Of a DNA stretch of 18,674 bases, positions 7,215 through 13,763 are shown piece after piece. The translations under genes were made by a program, and so were the position numbers. The first letter of the stretch is position 1. Each line of letters opens with the position of its first letter. A model generated the notes under the pieces. The model ran no database searches, was not told the origin of the DNA, and saw nothing but the letters and a program-made list of their open reading frames with translations. The stretch covers positions 1-18,674 of the forward strand of contig JAJZWW010000016.1 in the NCBI GenBank assembly GCA_021846485.1, read 5' to 3'. The stretch is from Actinomycetes bacterium (GTDB taxonomy: Bacteria; Actinomycetota; Acidimicrobiia; Acidimicrobiales; Palsa-688).

Positions 7215-7483
7215 CCGTCGTCCGCATCCCCACCCAGCTCCGCCCGCTCGCCGGAGGAGCGGCCGAGGTGACCGTCGAGGGCCGGACGGTCGCCGACGTG
7301 CTCGCCGCCTTGGAGACGGCCCATCCCGGCTTCGCCGGCCGGCTCCACGACGAGCAGGGCAAGCTCCGGCGCTTCGTCAACGTGTTCGTCGCCGACGAGG
7401 ACATCCGCTTCCTCGACGGAGTGATGACCCCGGTGGGGCCGGAGTCGACGGTGTCGATCGTGCCGGCGGTCGCCGGCGGCTGA
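7211..7483 (+). CDS. CysO-like ubiquitin-fold sulfur carrier (MoaD/ThiS family)
   Basis: 90 residues ending AVAGG, so the Gly-Gly tail is exposed without processing, ready to be adenylated and converted to a thiocarboxylate. The sequence VRIPTQLRPLAGGAAEVTVEG, KLRRFVNVFVADEDIRFLDG and TVSIVPAVAGG closely resembles mycobacterial CysO, which feeds sulfur to the cysteine synthase CysM. MoaD, for molybdopterin, is the less likely reading because no moa or moe genes are nearby. Its GTG overlaps the stop of the thrC-family gene, so the two are translationally coupled and share the SAM riboswitch. No activating E1-like protein (MoeZ/ThiF) and no JAMM peptidase (Mec) is seen in the window. Confidence 0.88.
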   Translation: MTVVRIPTQLRPLAGGAAEVTVEGRTVADVLAALETAHPGFAGRLHDEQGKLRRFVNVFVADEDIRFLDGVMTPVGPESTVSIVPAVAGG

Positions 7484-7521
7484 GCCGGGCCGGTCCGGGC
7501 CCGTCGGCGCCCGGGACCCCC

Positions 7522-7541
7522 GAGTGCCGACCCGGGCACTC
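7522..7541 (+). terminator. Hairpin after the cysO-like gene (possible terminator)
   Basis: GAGTGCC (7522-7528) pairs with GGCACTC (7535-7541) around a 6-nt loop. There is no U-tract, as is common in high-GC actinobacteria. It ends just before the groEL -35 box. GAGTGC/GCACTC also equal CIRCE half-site cores, but in the opposite order. Confidence 0.4.
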
Positions 7542-7546
7542 CAGCC

Positions 7547-7575
7547 TTGCGCTAGCGCCCCGGGAGCGGTTTACT
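7547..7575 (+). promoter_or_regulatory. groEL promoter
   Basis: TTGCGC (7547-7552), 17 nt, TTTACT (7570-7575). Transcription would start near 7582, inside the CIRCE operator, which explains repression by HrcA. Confidence 0.65.
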
Positions 7576-7576
7576 G

Positions 7577-7603
7577 TTAGCACTCACCCAGTGAGAGTGC
7601 TAA
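7577..7603. promoter_or_regulatory. CIRCE operator (HrcA binding site)
   Basis: TTAGCACTC (7577-7585), 9-nt spacer, GAGTGCTAA (7595-7603): an exact match to the CIRCE consensus TTAGCACTC-N9-GAGTGCTAA. It overlaps the predicted start of transcription and lies 33 nt upstream of the groEL ATG, so this groEL should be induced by heat or protein stress through loss of HrcA repression. Confidence 0.97.
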
Positions 7604-7636
7604 TCGGTACCGCCCAACGGAGGGAAGCCCACACCG

Positions 7637-9259
7637 ATGCCCAAGATGATCGCATTCGACGAGAACGCCCGCCGCTCCCTCGAGAGCGGCATGAACCAGC
7701 TCGCGGACGCCGTCCGCGTCACCCTCGGCCCCAAGGGCCGCAACGTGGTGCTCGACAAGAAGTGGGGCGCGCCGACGATCACCAACGACGGCGTGTCCAT
7801 CGCCAAGGAGATCGAGCTCGAGGACCCCTACGAGAAGATCGGGGCCGAGCTGGTCAAGGAGGTCGCCAAGAAGACCGACGACGTAGCCGGCGACGGCACG
7901 ACCACCGCCACCGTCCTCGCGTGGGCGATGGTCCGCGAGGGTCTGCGCAACGTGGCTGCCGGAGCCAACCCGATGTCGCTGAAGAAGGGCATCGAGGCGG
8001 CGGTCGAGGCGGCGGTCGCTTCGCTCAAGACGATCTCCAAGGAGACCGAGACCAAGGAGCAGATCGCCCAGGTGGCCTCGATCTCGGCGGCCGACAGCGA
8101 GATCGGGGGCCTCATCTCCGAGGCCATCGACAAGGTCGGCAAGGACGGGGTGATCACCGTCGAGGAGAGCCAGACCTTCGGCATGGACCTCGAGCTGGTC
8201 GAGGGCATGCGCTTCGACAAGGGCTACATCTCGCCTTACTTCTCCACCGACACCGAGCGGATGGAGGCGTCCCTCGACGACCCCTACATCCTCTTCGTGG
8301 GCTCGAAGATCAGCGCGGTGCGCGACTTGCTCCCCGTGCTCGAGAAGGTCATGCAGTCCGGCCGACCCCTCGTCATCATCGCCGAGGACGTCGAGGGCGA
8401 GGCCCTCGCCACCCTGGTGGTCAACAAGATCCGGGGCACCTTCCGCAGCGTTGCGGTCAAGGCGCCCGGGTTCGGCGAGCGGCGCAAGGCGATGCTCCAG
8501 GACATGGCGATCCTCACCGGCGGCCAGGTCGTGACCGAGGAGGTCGGCCTGAAGGTGGAGAACGTGACCCTCGACCTGCTCGGTCGGGCCCGCAAGGTCG
8601 TCGTCACCAAGGACGAGACGACGATCGTCGAGGGCGCCGGCGCCGACGCGGACATCAAGGGCCGGATCAACCAGATCAAGACCGAGATCGACAACACCGA
8701 CTCCGACTACGACCGGGAGAAGCTGCAGGAGCGGCTCGCCAAGCTGTCGGGCGGGGTGGCGGTCATCAAGGTCGGAGCGGCGACCGAGGTGGAGCTCAAG
8801 GAGAAGAAGCACCGCATCGAAGACGCTGTGTCGACCACCAAGGCGGCGGTCGAGGAAGGCGTGGTCCCCGGTGGCGGCGTGGCCCTGCTGCGGGCCCAGG
8901 CGGCCATCTCCGATCGGGCCGAGAAGCTGGAGGGCGACGAGGCCACCGGAGCGCGCATCGTGGCCCGGGCGGTCGAGGAGCCGCTGAAGCAGATCGCGGT
9001 CAACGCCGGCCTCGAAGGAGGCGTGGTAGTCGAGCGGGTCCGTGGGCTGTCGGGCTCGTCCGAGGGGCTCAACGCGGCGACCGGCGAGTACGAGGACCTG
9101 TTCAAGGCGGGGGTCATCGACGCGGCCAAGGTCACCCGTTCGGCCCTCCAGAACGCGGCGTCGATCGCGGCTTTGTTCCTGACCACCGAAGCGGTGATCG
9201 TCGACAAGCCGGAGAAGGAGGCCCCGGCCATGCCCGGCGGGGGCATGGAGGACTTCTGA
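7637..9259 (+). CDS. groEL: 60-kDa chaperonin GroEL
   Basis: 540 residues, the normal length. It folds proteins in an ATP-driven double-ring cage with GroES. Seen: LGPKGRNVVLDKKWGAP, TNDGVSIAKEI (D51), the ATP-binding GDGTTTATVLA (85-95), EGMRFDKGYISPYF, KAPGFGERRKAMLQD, VPGGGVALLRA, and a short Gly/Met tail MPGGGMEDF. GGAGGG precedes the ATG by 11 nt. There is no groES upstream; the preceding genes are the thrC/cysO-like pair. This suggests the stand-alone copy (often called groEL2) of an actinobacterium, with groES and perhaps another groEL elsewhere. The Gly/Met tail, not a His-rich one, fits the housekeeping chaperonin type. CIRCE controls it. Confidence 0.98.
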   Translation: MPKMIAFDENARRSLESGMNQLADAVRVTLGPKGRNVVLDKKWGAPTITNDGVSIAKEIELEDPYEKIGAELVKEVAKKTDDVAGDGTTTATVLAWAMVREGLRNVAAGANPMSLKKGIEAAVEAAVASLKTISKETETKEQIAQVASISAADSEIGGLISEAIDKVGKDGVITVEESQTFGMDLELVEGMRFDKGYISPYFSTDTERMEASLDDPYILFVGSKISAVRDLLPVLEKVMQSGRPLVIIAEDVEGEALATLVVNKIRGTFRSVAVKAPGFGERRKAMLQDMAILTGGQVVTEEVGLKVENVTLDLLGRARKVVVTKDETTIVEGAGADADIKGRINQIKTEIDNTDSDYDREKLQERLAKLSGGVAVIKVGAATEVELKEKKHRIEDAVSTTKAAVEEGVVPGGGVALLRAQAAISDRAEKLEGDEATGARIVARAVEEPLKQIAVNAGLEGGVVVERVRGLSGSSEGLNAATGEYEDLFKAGVIDAAKVTRSALQNAASIAALFLTTEAVIVDKPEKEAPAMPGGGMEDF

Positions 9260-9280
9260 GCCTCTGAACGGGCCTCATCG

Positions 9281-9312
9281 CCCTGGCCCCGGACGCGCCG
9301 CCGGGGCCGGGG
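9281..9312 (+). terminator. Strong GC hairpin after groEL
   Basis: CCCTGGCCCCGG (9281-9292) pairs with CCGGGGCCGGGG (9301-9312) with a single T-G wobble, giving a 12-bp stem and an 8-nt loop, 21 nt after the groEL stop. No U-tract follows, but stems like this commonly end transcripts in high-GC genomes. It separates groEL from hemQ. Confidence 0.65.
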
Positions 9313-9328
9313 CGAAGGCAGCGGCCCG

Positions 9329-9334
9329 TAACAT
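9329..9334 (+). promoter_or_regulatory. -10 box, leaderless start of hemQ
   Basis: TAACAT ends 6 nt before ATG 9341 and there is no Shine-Dalgarno between them. This is the textbook geometry of a leaderless actinobacterial transcript. No clear -35 is seen. Confidence 0.65.
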
Positions 9335-9340
9335 TGGCTC

Positions 9341-10027
9341 ATGAGCGATCGCCTGACTCCCTCGGAGGGCCTCGGGGTCCTCCACCTGTTCTGCAAGCTC
9401 CAGCCCGGAGCGGACGCCGAGGCGTTCGCCGCGGTCGTGAAGGAGGCCAGGGACGACGAGCACCAGGCGGTGTGCTTCTCGGTGCTCGGCCACAAAGCCG
9501 ACCTGGGGGTGCTCGCCCTCGGCCCCGACTGGGTCCGCCTGCGGCGCCTGCAATCGGGCCTCCAAGCCGCCGGGCTGGCGGTGGTCGACTCCTACGTCTC
9601 GCTCACCGAGGTCTCCGAGTACGCCCGGGCGTCGGTCGACAAGCAGCGGCTCGGCCCGCGGCTCTACCCCAAGCTCCCGCCCGACGGCAAGAGGGCGTTT
9701 TGCTTCTACCCGATGTCCAAGCGCCGGGAGGAGCAGGCCAACTGGTACACCCTCGACTTCGACGCCCGGCGCGAGCTGATGGTCGAGCACGGGGCGTCGG
9801 GGCGCCGCTTCTCGGGCCGGGTGCTGCAGCTGGTCACCGGGTCCGCCGGGCTCGACGACTACGAGTGGGGCGTCACCCTCTTCGCGGTGCATCCCGACGA
9901 CCTGAAGGACTGCGTCTACACCATGCGCTACGACCGGGCGTCGGCTCTCTACGCCGAGTTCGGCCCGTTCTACGCCGGCATCGTGGGCGAGATCGACGAG
10001 GTGGCGGCCCAGGTCGGGCTGGTGTGA
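9341..10027 (+). CDS. hemQ: Coproheme decarboxylase HemQ/ChdC (chlorite dismutase family)
   Basis: 228 residues. It converts coproheme III to heme b using hydrogen peroxide, the last step of the coproporphyrin-dependent heme pathway of Gram-positive bacteria. Key sites by family comparison: CFYPMSKRR (catalytic Tyr Y123 and Lys K127) and ELMVEHGASGR (proximal heme ligand H150). GSAGLDDYEWGVTLFA, KDCVYTMRYDRASALYAEFGPFY and a length near 230 are typical of actinobacterial HemQ. True chlorite dismutases lack the YPMSK arrangement. The ATG follows a TAACAT box by 6 nt. The FAD oxidoreductase gene overlaps its stop by GTGA, so both are translated together. No other heme genes are in the window. 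Confidence 0.9.
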   Translation: MSDRLTPSEGLGVLHLFCKLQPGADAEAFAAVVKEARDDEHQAVCFSVLGHKADLGVLALGPDWVRLRRLQSGLQAAGLAVVDSYVSLTEVSEYARASVDKQRLGPRLYPKLPPDGKRAFCFYPMSKRREEQANWYTLDFDARRELMVEHGASGRRFSGRVLQLVTGSAGLDDYEWGVTLFAVHPDDLKDCVYTMRYDRASALYAEFGPFYAGIVGEIDEVAAQVGLV

Positions 10028-11247
10028 GCCGCGCCCCGGCGCGCGTCGGCGTCGTCGGGGCGGGGATCGTCGGCCTGGCGGTTGCCCGTGCCGTGCAGAC
10101 CTCCCGGCCGGCCACGGCGGTGACGGTGCTCGACAAGGAGCCCGGGGTCGCCCTCCACCAGAGCGGGCGCAACAGCGGCGTCGTCCACGCCGGCGTCTAC
10201 TACCCGCCGGGCTCGGCGAAGGCCCGGCTCTGCCTGCGGGGCCGTGGCCTGCTCCGGGAGCTGTGCGAGCGCCACGGCATCGCCTACGAGGCGTGCGGGA
10301 AGCTGGTGGTCGCCACCGGGCCCGGCGAGCTCGACCGTCTGGCCGAGCTCGAGCGGCGGGCGCGGCTCAACGGGGTCCCCGGGCTGCGCCGGGTCGGCCC
10401 CGCCGAGATGGCCGAGATCGAGCCCCACGCCACCGGCGTCGCCGGCCTGCACTCGCCGGCCACCGCGATCGTCGACTACGCGGACGTCGCCAGGGTCCTC
10501 GCCGCCGAGGTGGTCGGCGCCGGCGGGGAGGTGCGCCTCGGCTGGCCGGTGACCGCGATCGCGCGCCGCGGAGCGGAGGTCGTCGTCGGCTCGGGTCGGG
10601 AGGAAGCGGTCGTCGACCGCCTGGTGGTGTGCGCCGGACTGCAGGCCGACCTCGTCGCCCGCATGGCCGGCGACGGGCACGACCCGGTGATCCTCGCGTT
10701 CCGGGGGGAGTACCACCGGCTACGCCCCGGGCGCGAGCACCTGGTGAGGGCCCTGGTGTACCCCGTTCCCGACCCGGCGTACCCGTTCCTCGGGGTCCAT
10801 TTCACCCGGCGGGTGCGGGGTGGCGTCGACGTGGGCCCCAATGCGGTGCTCGCCTTGGCTCGCGAGGGCTACCGGCGGGCCGGCTTCGACGCCGGGGAGC
10901 TGGCGAGGATCGCCGCCACCCCCGGCTTCTGGCGCCTGGCGCGCCGCCACTGGCGCGTCGGCCTCGAGGAGCTCCGGACCTCGCTGTCGACTGCCGCCTT
11001 CGTCGACCGGGCCAGGCGCTACATCCCGGAGCTCGGGGTCCGCGACGTGGAGCCGGCGCCGGCGGGGGTGCGGGCACAGGCGCTGGCCCGCGACGGGTCG
11101 TTGGTCGACGACTTCGTCCTGGGCGGCGACGAGACGGTGGTGACGGTGCGCAACGCCCCGTCTCCGGCGGCGACCTCGGCCCTGGCCATCGCCGAGGAGA
11201 TCGTCGCCCGCCTTCTCGGGATGGCTCAGCAGGGGCGGGGACCGTAG
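10024..11247 (+). CDS. lhgO: FAD-dependent oxidoreductase, L-2-hydroxyglutarate oxidase (LhgO) type
   Basis: 407 residues from GTG 10024. It starts with a dinucleotide-binding motif GVVGAGIVGLAVA (GAGIVG at 12-17). The block ALHQSGRNSGVVHAGVYYPPGSAKARLC is the signature of the LhgO/YgaF group of the DAO superfamily, which oxidises L-2-hydroxyglutarate to 2-oxoglutarate. Other marks are KLVVATGPGELDRL, FRGEYHRL, PDPAYPFLGVHFTRRV and a C-terminal FAD-contact region VRNAPSPAATSALAIAEEI. The 4-nt overlap with hemQ means coupled translation. Why a heme enzyme and an LhgO-type oxidase are paired is not obvious from the sequence. Substrate is inferred from family only; glycerol-3-phosphate-like hydroxy acids are alternatives. 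Confidence 0.82.
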   Translation: MSRAPARVGVVGAGIVGLAVARAVQTSRPATAVTVLDKEPGVALHQSGRNSGVVHAGVYYPPGSAKARLCLRGRGLLRELCERHGIAYEACGKLVVATGPGELDRLAELERRARLNGVPGLRRVGPAEMAEIEPHATGVAGLHSPATAIVDYADVARVLAAEVVGAGGEVRLGWPVTAIARRGAEVVVGSGREEAVVDRLVVCAGLQADLVARMAGDGHDPVILAFRGEYHRLRPGREHLVRALVYPVPDPAYPFLGVHFTRRVRGGVDVGPNAVLALAREGYRRAGFDAGELARIAATPGFWRLARRHWRVGLEELRTSLSTAAFVDRARRYIPELGVRDVEPAPAGVRAQALARDGSLVDDFVLGGDETVVTVRNAPSPAATSALAIAEEIVARLLGMAQQGRGP

Positions 11248-11273
11248 GGCGTCAGCTGGTCGAGGGGCGTTGG

Positions 11274-11279
11274 TAGCAT
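11274..11279 (+). promoter_or_regulatory. -10 box, leaderless start of larE
   Basis: TAGCAT ends 6 nt before GTG 11286. The AGGAG that follows abuts the GTG directly, too close to act as a Shine-Dalgarno. An in-frame TAG at 11274-11276 rules out any earlier start. Confidence 0.6.
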
Positions 11280-11285
11280 CAGGAG

Positions 11286-12113
11286 GTGGCCGAGGACCGA
11301 CTCGCGGCTCTCCGGAGCCGGCTCGCCGAGCTCGGCCCGGTGGTGGTGGCCTACAGCGGGGGCGTCGACTCGGCCCTCCTCGCCCACCAGGCGGCGGCCG
11401 TGCTCGGGGAGCGGGCCCTGGCGGTGACCGCGGTGTCGGCCTCGCTCGGGCGCGGGGAGCTCGAGGCGTGCGCGTCCACCGCCCGATCGTGGGGAATCGC
11501 CTGGCAGGCGGTGGAGACCGACGAGCTGGACCGGGAGGCCTACCGGGCCAACGGGGCCGACCGCTGCTGGCACTGCAAGTCTGCCCTCATGGACCGCTTG
11601 GCGCCCATCGCCGCCCGGATGGACGCCGTCGTCGCCCTCGGCGTCAACCTCGACGACCTCGGCGACCACCGCCCGGGGCAGCGAGCCGCCGCCGGCCGCG
11701 GAGCGGTGTTCCCCCTGGTCGAGGCGGGGTTCGCGAAGGCCGACGTGCGAAGCTGCGCCCGATCCCTCGGCCTCGGGGTGGCCGAGAAGCCGGCCGCCGC
11801 CTGCCTGGCCTCCCGGGTGCCCTATGGCACCCCGGTGACCCTGCGCACCCTGGACCGGGTCGGTCGCGCCGAGGCGTCCCTGCGGGCGCTCGGGTTCGGC
11901 CAGCTGAGAGTGCGGCACTACGGGGAGCTCGCCCGCGTCGAGCTCGACGCCGACCAGCTGCCCGAGGCGGTCGCCCGGCGAGGGGAGGTGGTAGGCGCCC
12001 TGCACTCCGCCGGCTATCGCTACGTGACCCTCGACCTCGAGGGCTTCCGGTCCGGCAACCTCAACGCCGCGCTCGCCGGCGCGGAGCCGCCCGGCGCGGC
12101 CGGCGCCGGATAG
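11286..12113 (+). CDS. larE: ATP-dependent sacrificial sulfur transferase LarE
   Basis: 275 residues. LarE activates the carboxylates of a pyridinium dicarboxylate mononucleotide with ATP and donates sulfur, making the nickel-pincer cofactor of lactate racemase and related enzymes. The PP-loop SGGVDS (24-29) is intact. RCWHCKSAL (C94, C97) matches the family's conserved RCxxCK. AACLASRVPYG carries C173, the position of the sacrificial cysteine in the Lactobacillus enzyme. GVNLDDLGDHRPGQRAA is the family substrate loop. The last 15 or so residues are Ala/Gly/Pro-rich and dispensable-looking. No larA, larB or larC is nearby, so the pathway partners must be elsewhere or this LarE serves another sulfur-insertion job. 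It converges on the 84-aa gene 5 nt away. Confidence 0.88.
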   Translation: MAEDRLAALRSRLAELGPVVVAYSGGVDSALLAHQAAAVLGERALAVTAVSASLGRGELEACASTARSWGIAWQAVETDELDREAYRANGADRCWHCKSALMDRLAPIAARMDAVVALGVNLDDLGDHRPGQRAAAGRGAVFPLVEAGFAKADVRSCARSLGLGVAEKPAAACLASRVPYGTPVTLRTLDRVGRAEASLRALGFGQLRVRHYGELARVELDADQLPEAVARRGEVVGALHSAGYRYVTLDLEGFRSGNLNAALAGAEPPGAAGAG

Positions 12114-12118
12114 CGCGG

Positions 12119-12373
12119 CTACCGTCGCTTGCCCTTGCCCCGGCGGCGGCGGGACGGGGGCAGGGCGGCGAGGCCGTCGGCGGTGTTGCTCATCGGGGTC
12201 TGCGGCGCCTGCACCCACCCTGCGGCCATCTGTGCCCGCGGCTCGTGGAACAGGCACTGCTCCGGGCAGGCGAAGGGGACTTCCGCGGCGACGCCGAGCC
12301 GGCAGCGCTCGGCCACCTCGCCGTGCGGCGAGGTGCGGGTCAGGTAGTGACGGCAGTCGGTCCGGGCGGTCAC
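12119..12373 (-). CDS. Small conserved-looking cysteine protein, function unknown
   Basis: 84 residues from GTG 12373. The N-terminal half holds four cysteines in DCRHYLTRTSPHGEVAERC and FACPEQCLFHEPR (C7, C24, C36, C40), with H8 and H43 next to them. This looks like a small zinc or iron-sulfur site. The half after residue 48 is low-complexity and ends in a basic tail SRRRRGKGKRR. I recall similar four-cysteine proteins annotated as hypothetical in actinobacteria, but name no family. On the minus strand GAAGCT ends 6 nt before the GTG, matching the leaderless spacing used by neighbours. It converges with larE and is divergent from the Nudix gene. That the cysteine core is well formed supports a real gene. 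Confidence 0.65.
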   Translation of the reverse strand: MTARTDCRHYLTRTSPHGEVAERCRLGVAAEVPFACPEQCLFHEPRAQMAAGWVQAPQTPMSNTADGLAALPPSRRRRGKGKRR

Positions 12374-12429
12374 CGCTACAGCTTCTCACGCTGCTCCGGC
12401 GCGCCTCACGGCACCCCGCCGGCGACCGG

Positions 12430-12435
12430 TAGCCT
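12430..12435 (+). promoter_or_regulatory. -10 box, leaderless start of the Nudix gene
   Basis: TAGCCT ends 7 nt before ATG 12443; nothing resembling a Shine-Dalgarno lies between. It shares the 69-nt divergent spacer with the 84-aa gene. Confidence 0.6.
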
Positions 12436-12442
12436 TCGGCCG

Positions 12443-13129
12443 ATGGACCCGTCGGTCAGCGAGCGTGACCTGATCCGCTGGAGCGAGGCGCTCGCGGGGA
12501 TCGCCCGCACCGGGCTCGGCTTCACCGAGAGCCTTTACGAGCGGGAGCGCTACGAGGAGGTCCTGAAGGTGGCCGCGGACATGCGGGTGGCCGCCGCCGA
12601 CGGCCCGTCCTCGGTGACCGACACGGTCGCCGAGTGGCTGGCGAGCGTGGGCCCGGGGGTGGCCGGCTACGTCACCCCGAAGGTGGCAGTGGGGGCGGTC
12701 GTCGGCAACGAGCAGGGCGAGATCCTGCTCTTGCAGCGCGGGGACTCAGGTGTGTGGCTGTACCCCACGGGGTGGGCGGACATCGGGTACTCGCCGGCCG
12801 AGGTGGCGGTGAAGGAGGTGCTCGAGGAGACCGGCATCCGCGCCGAGCCGGTCCGGCTCATCGGCGTGCTCGACGGGCAGCGGTTCGGCTCGCGGGGCAT
12901 GGCCTTCTACTCGGTCGTGTTCCACCTGAGGGCGGTGGGCGGCGAGCTCGTCCCCCACCCGCTCGAGACCCGCGACGTCGGCTGGTTCTCCCGGGACGCA
13001 CTGCCTAGCCCGCTGGCCGGGCCCGAGCGGTGGGTCGAGCTGGCGTTCGCCGCCATCCGCGGCGAGCCGCTCGACCCGCTCTTCGACCGGCCCCGCCCCG
13101 AGACCTGGCGCCGGGGAGCCGGCGACTGA
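12443..13129 (+). CDS. Nudix hydrolase with N-terminal helical domain
   Basis: 228 residues. A helical N-terminal domain (about 1-70, LIRWSEALAGIARTGL..FTESLYERERYEEVLKVAADM) is of the kind found before ADP-ribose pyrophosphatase-like Nudix proteins. The Nudix fold begins at TPKVAVGAVVGNEQGEILLLQR. The Nudix box, residues 110-132, is GWADIGYSPAEVAVKEVLEETGI split here for reading: GWADIGY, SPAEVAV, KEVLEETGI. It departs from GX5EX7REUXEEXGU at two places: Y116 for the first Glu and K124 for Arg. The metal-binding EVLEE core (E125, E128, E129) is kept, so activity is likely on a nucleoside-diphosphate-X substrate, with altered geometry. The start is supported by a -10 box 7 nt upstream. The next gene follows in the same direction. 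Confidence 0.85.
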   Translation: MDPSVSERDLIRWSEALAGIARTGLGFTESLYERERYEEVLKVAADMRVAAADGPSSVTDTVAEWLASVGPGVAGYVTPKVAVGAVVGNEQGEILLLQRGDSGVWLYPTGWADIGYSPAEVAVKEVLEETGIRAEPVRLIGVLDGQRFGSRGMAFYSVVFHLRAVGGELVPHPLETRDVGWFSRDALPSPLAGPERWVELAFAAIRGEPLDPLFDRPRPETWRRGAGD

Positions 13130-13170
13130 GCTCGCCGGGGCGCCCGAGCCTGGCGCGCCTGCGCCGGCCG

Positions 13171-13737
13171 GTGGGTGTCGTCGGCACCGCGCTCGACCGC
13201 GCCGCTCTGGCCGCGCGCCTGGAGGGGCTCGGGGAGGCCGGGCGGCGGGCGGCCGTCCTGGACCGCGCCGCCGGAGAGATCCTCGCCGGGATCGCCGCGC
13301 TGAGCCCGCTGACCACCCCGATGGCATCGAGCTACGCCGAGCGCATCAGCCGGCCGCTCGCCGTCGGCTTCGACTCAGCGGTCCTCGCCACAACCCGCGG
13401 GTACGCCGCCCACATGGGGGTCGAGGCCGACCCCGGGGCCTTCGGGGCGCTCGACGTGCCGGTGCTCGGCAACCTTCCCCCGGCGCGCGGGGGTCGTCCC
13501 CCGGCCGACCTGCTCAACCGGGTCGTCCGGGCGACCAGGCGGGGCTTCGAGCACATCCGGGCGGTCGACGAGCAGGTGTGGGTCGGGTTGGCCGCCTGCA
13601 CCACCAGCCGGGTCCACCGCCAGGAAGGGCACGACGGGCCCTTCGCCGATCCTGCGGTGGTCGAGGCGTTGCTCCGGGTCGGCTGGGTGCTCCGCCAGGT
13701 CGACCTCCACTACCACCAGGAGCCCGAGCGGCGCTGA
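13171..13737 (+). CDS. Hypothetical protein following the Nudix gene
   Basis: 188 residues from GTG 13171, in a frame that stays open well into the Nudix gene, so the start is uncertain; no -10 box or Shine-Dalgarno marks it. I do not recognise the family. It is mostly helical in appearance, soluble, with no signal peptide or membrane segment. Polar motifs include LTTPMASSYAERISRPLAVGFDS, broken here as LTTPMASSYAER and ISRPLAVGFDS, then GYAAHMGVEADPGAFGALD, LLNRVVRATRRGFEHIRAVDEQVW and a His-rich end VDLHYHQEPERR. Codon third positions are strongly G/C as in neighbouring genes, supporting coding. It may be cotranscribed with the Nudix gene (41-nt gap). It converges on the minus-strand gene ending at 13764. 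Confidence 0.6.
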   Translation: MGVVGTALDRAALAARLEGLGEAGRRAAVLDRAAGEILAGIAALSPLTTPMASSYAERISRPLAVGFDSAVLATTRGYAAHMGVEADPGAFGALDVPVLGNLPPARGGRPPADLLNRVVRATRRGFEHIRAVDEQVWVGLAACTTSRVHRQEGHDGPFADPAVVEALLRVGWVLRQVDLHYHQEPERR

Positions 13738-13763
13738 GCAGCTGTCGCGGACGGGCCGGCGGC

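Noticed and set aside
7211..7483. Assignment of the small sulfur carrier as MoaD for molybdopterin
   Set aside because: No molybdenum cofactor genes nearby and closer likeness to CysO, including the AVAGG end.
7132..9267. A 711-residue open frame overlapping cysO-like gene and groEL
   Set aside because: Arg/Gly-rich shadow; groEL and the sulfur carrier are unambiguous in their own frames.
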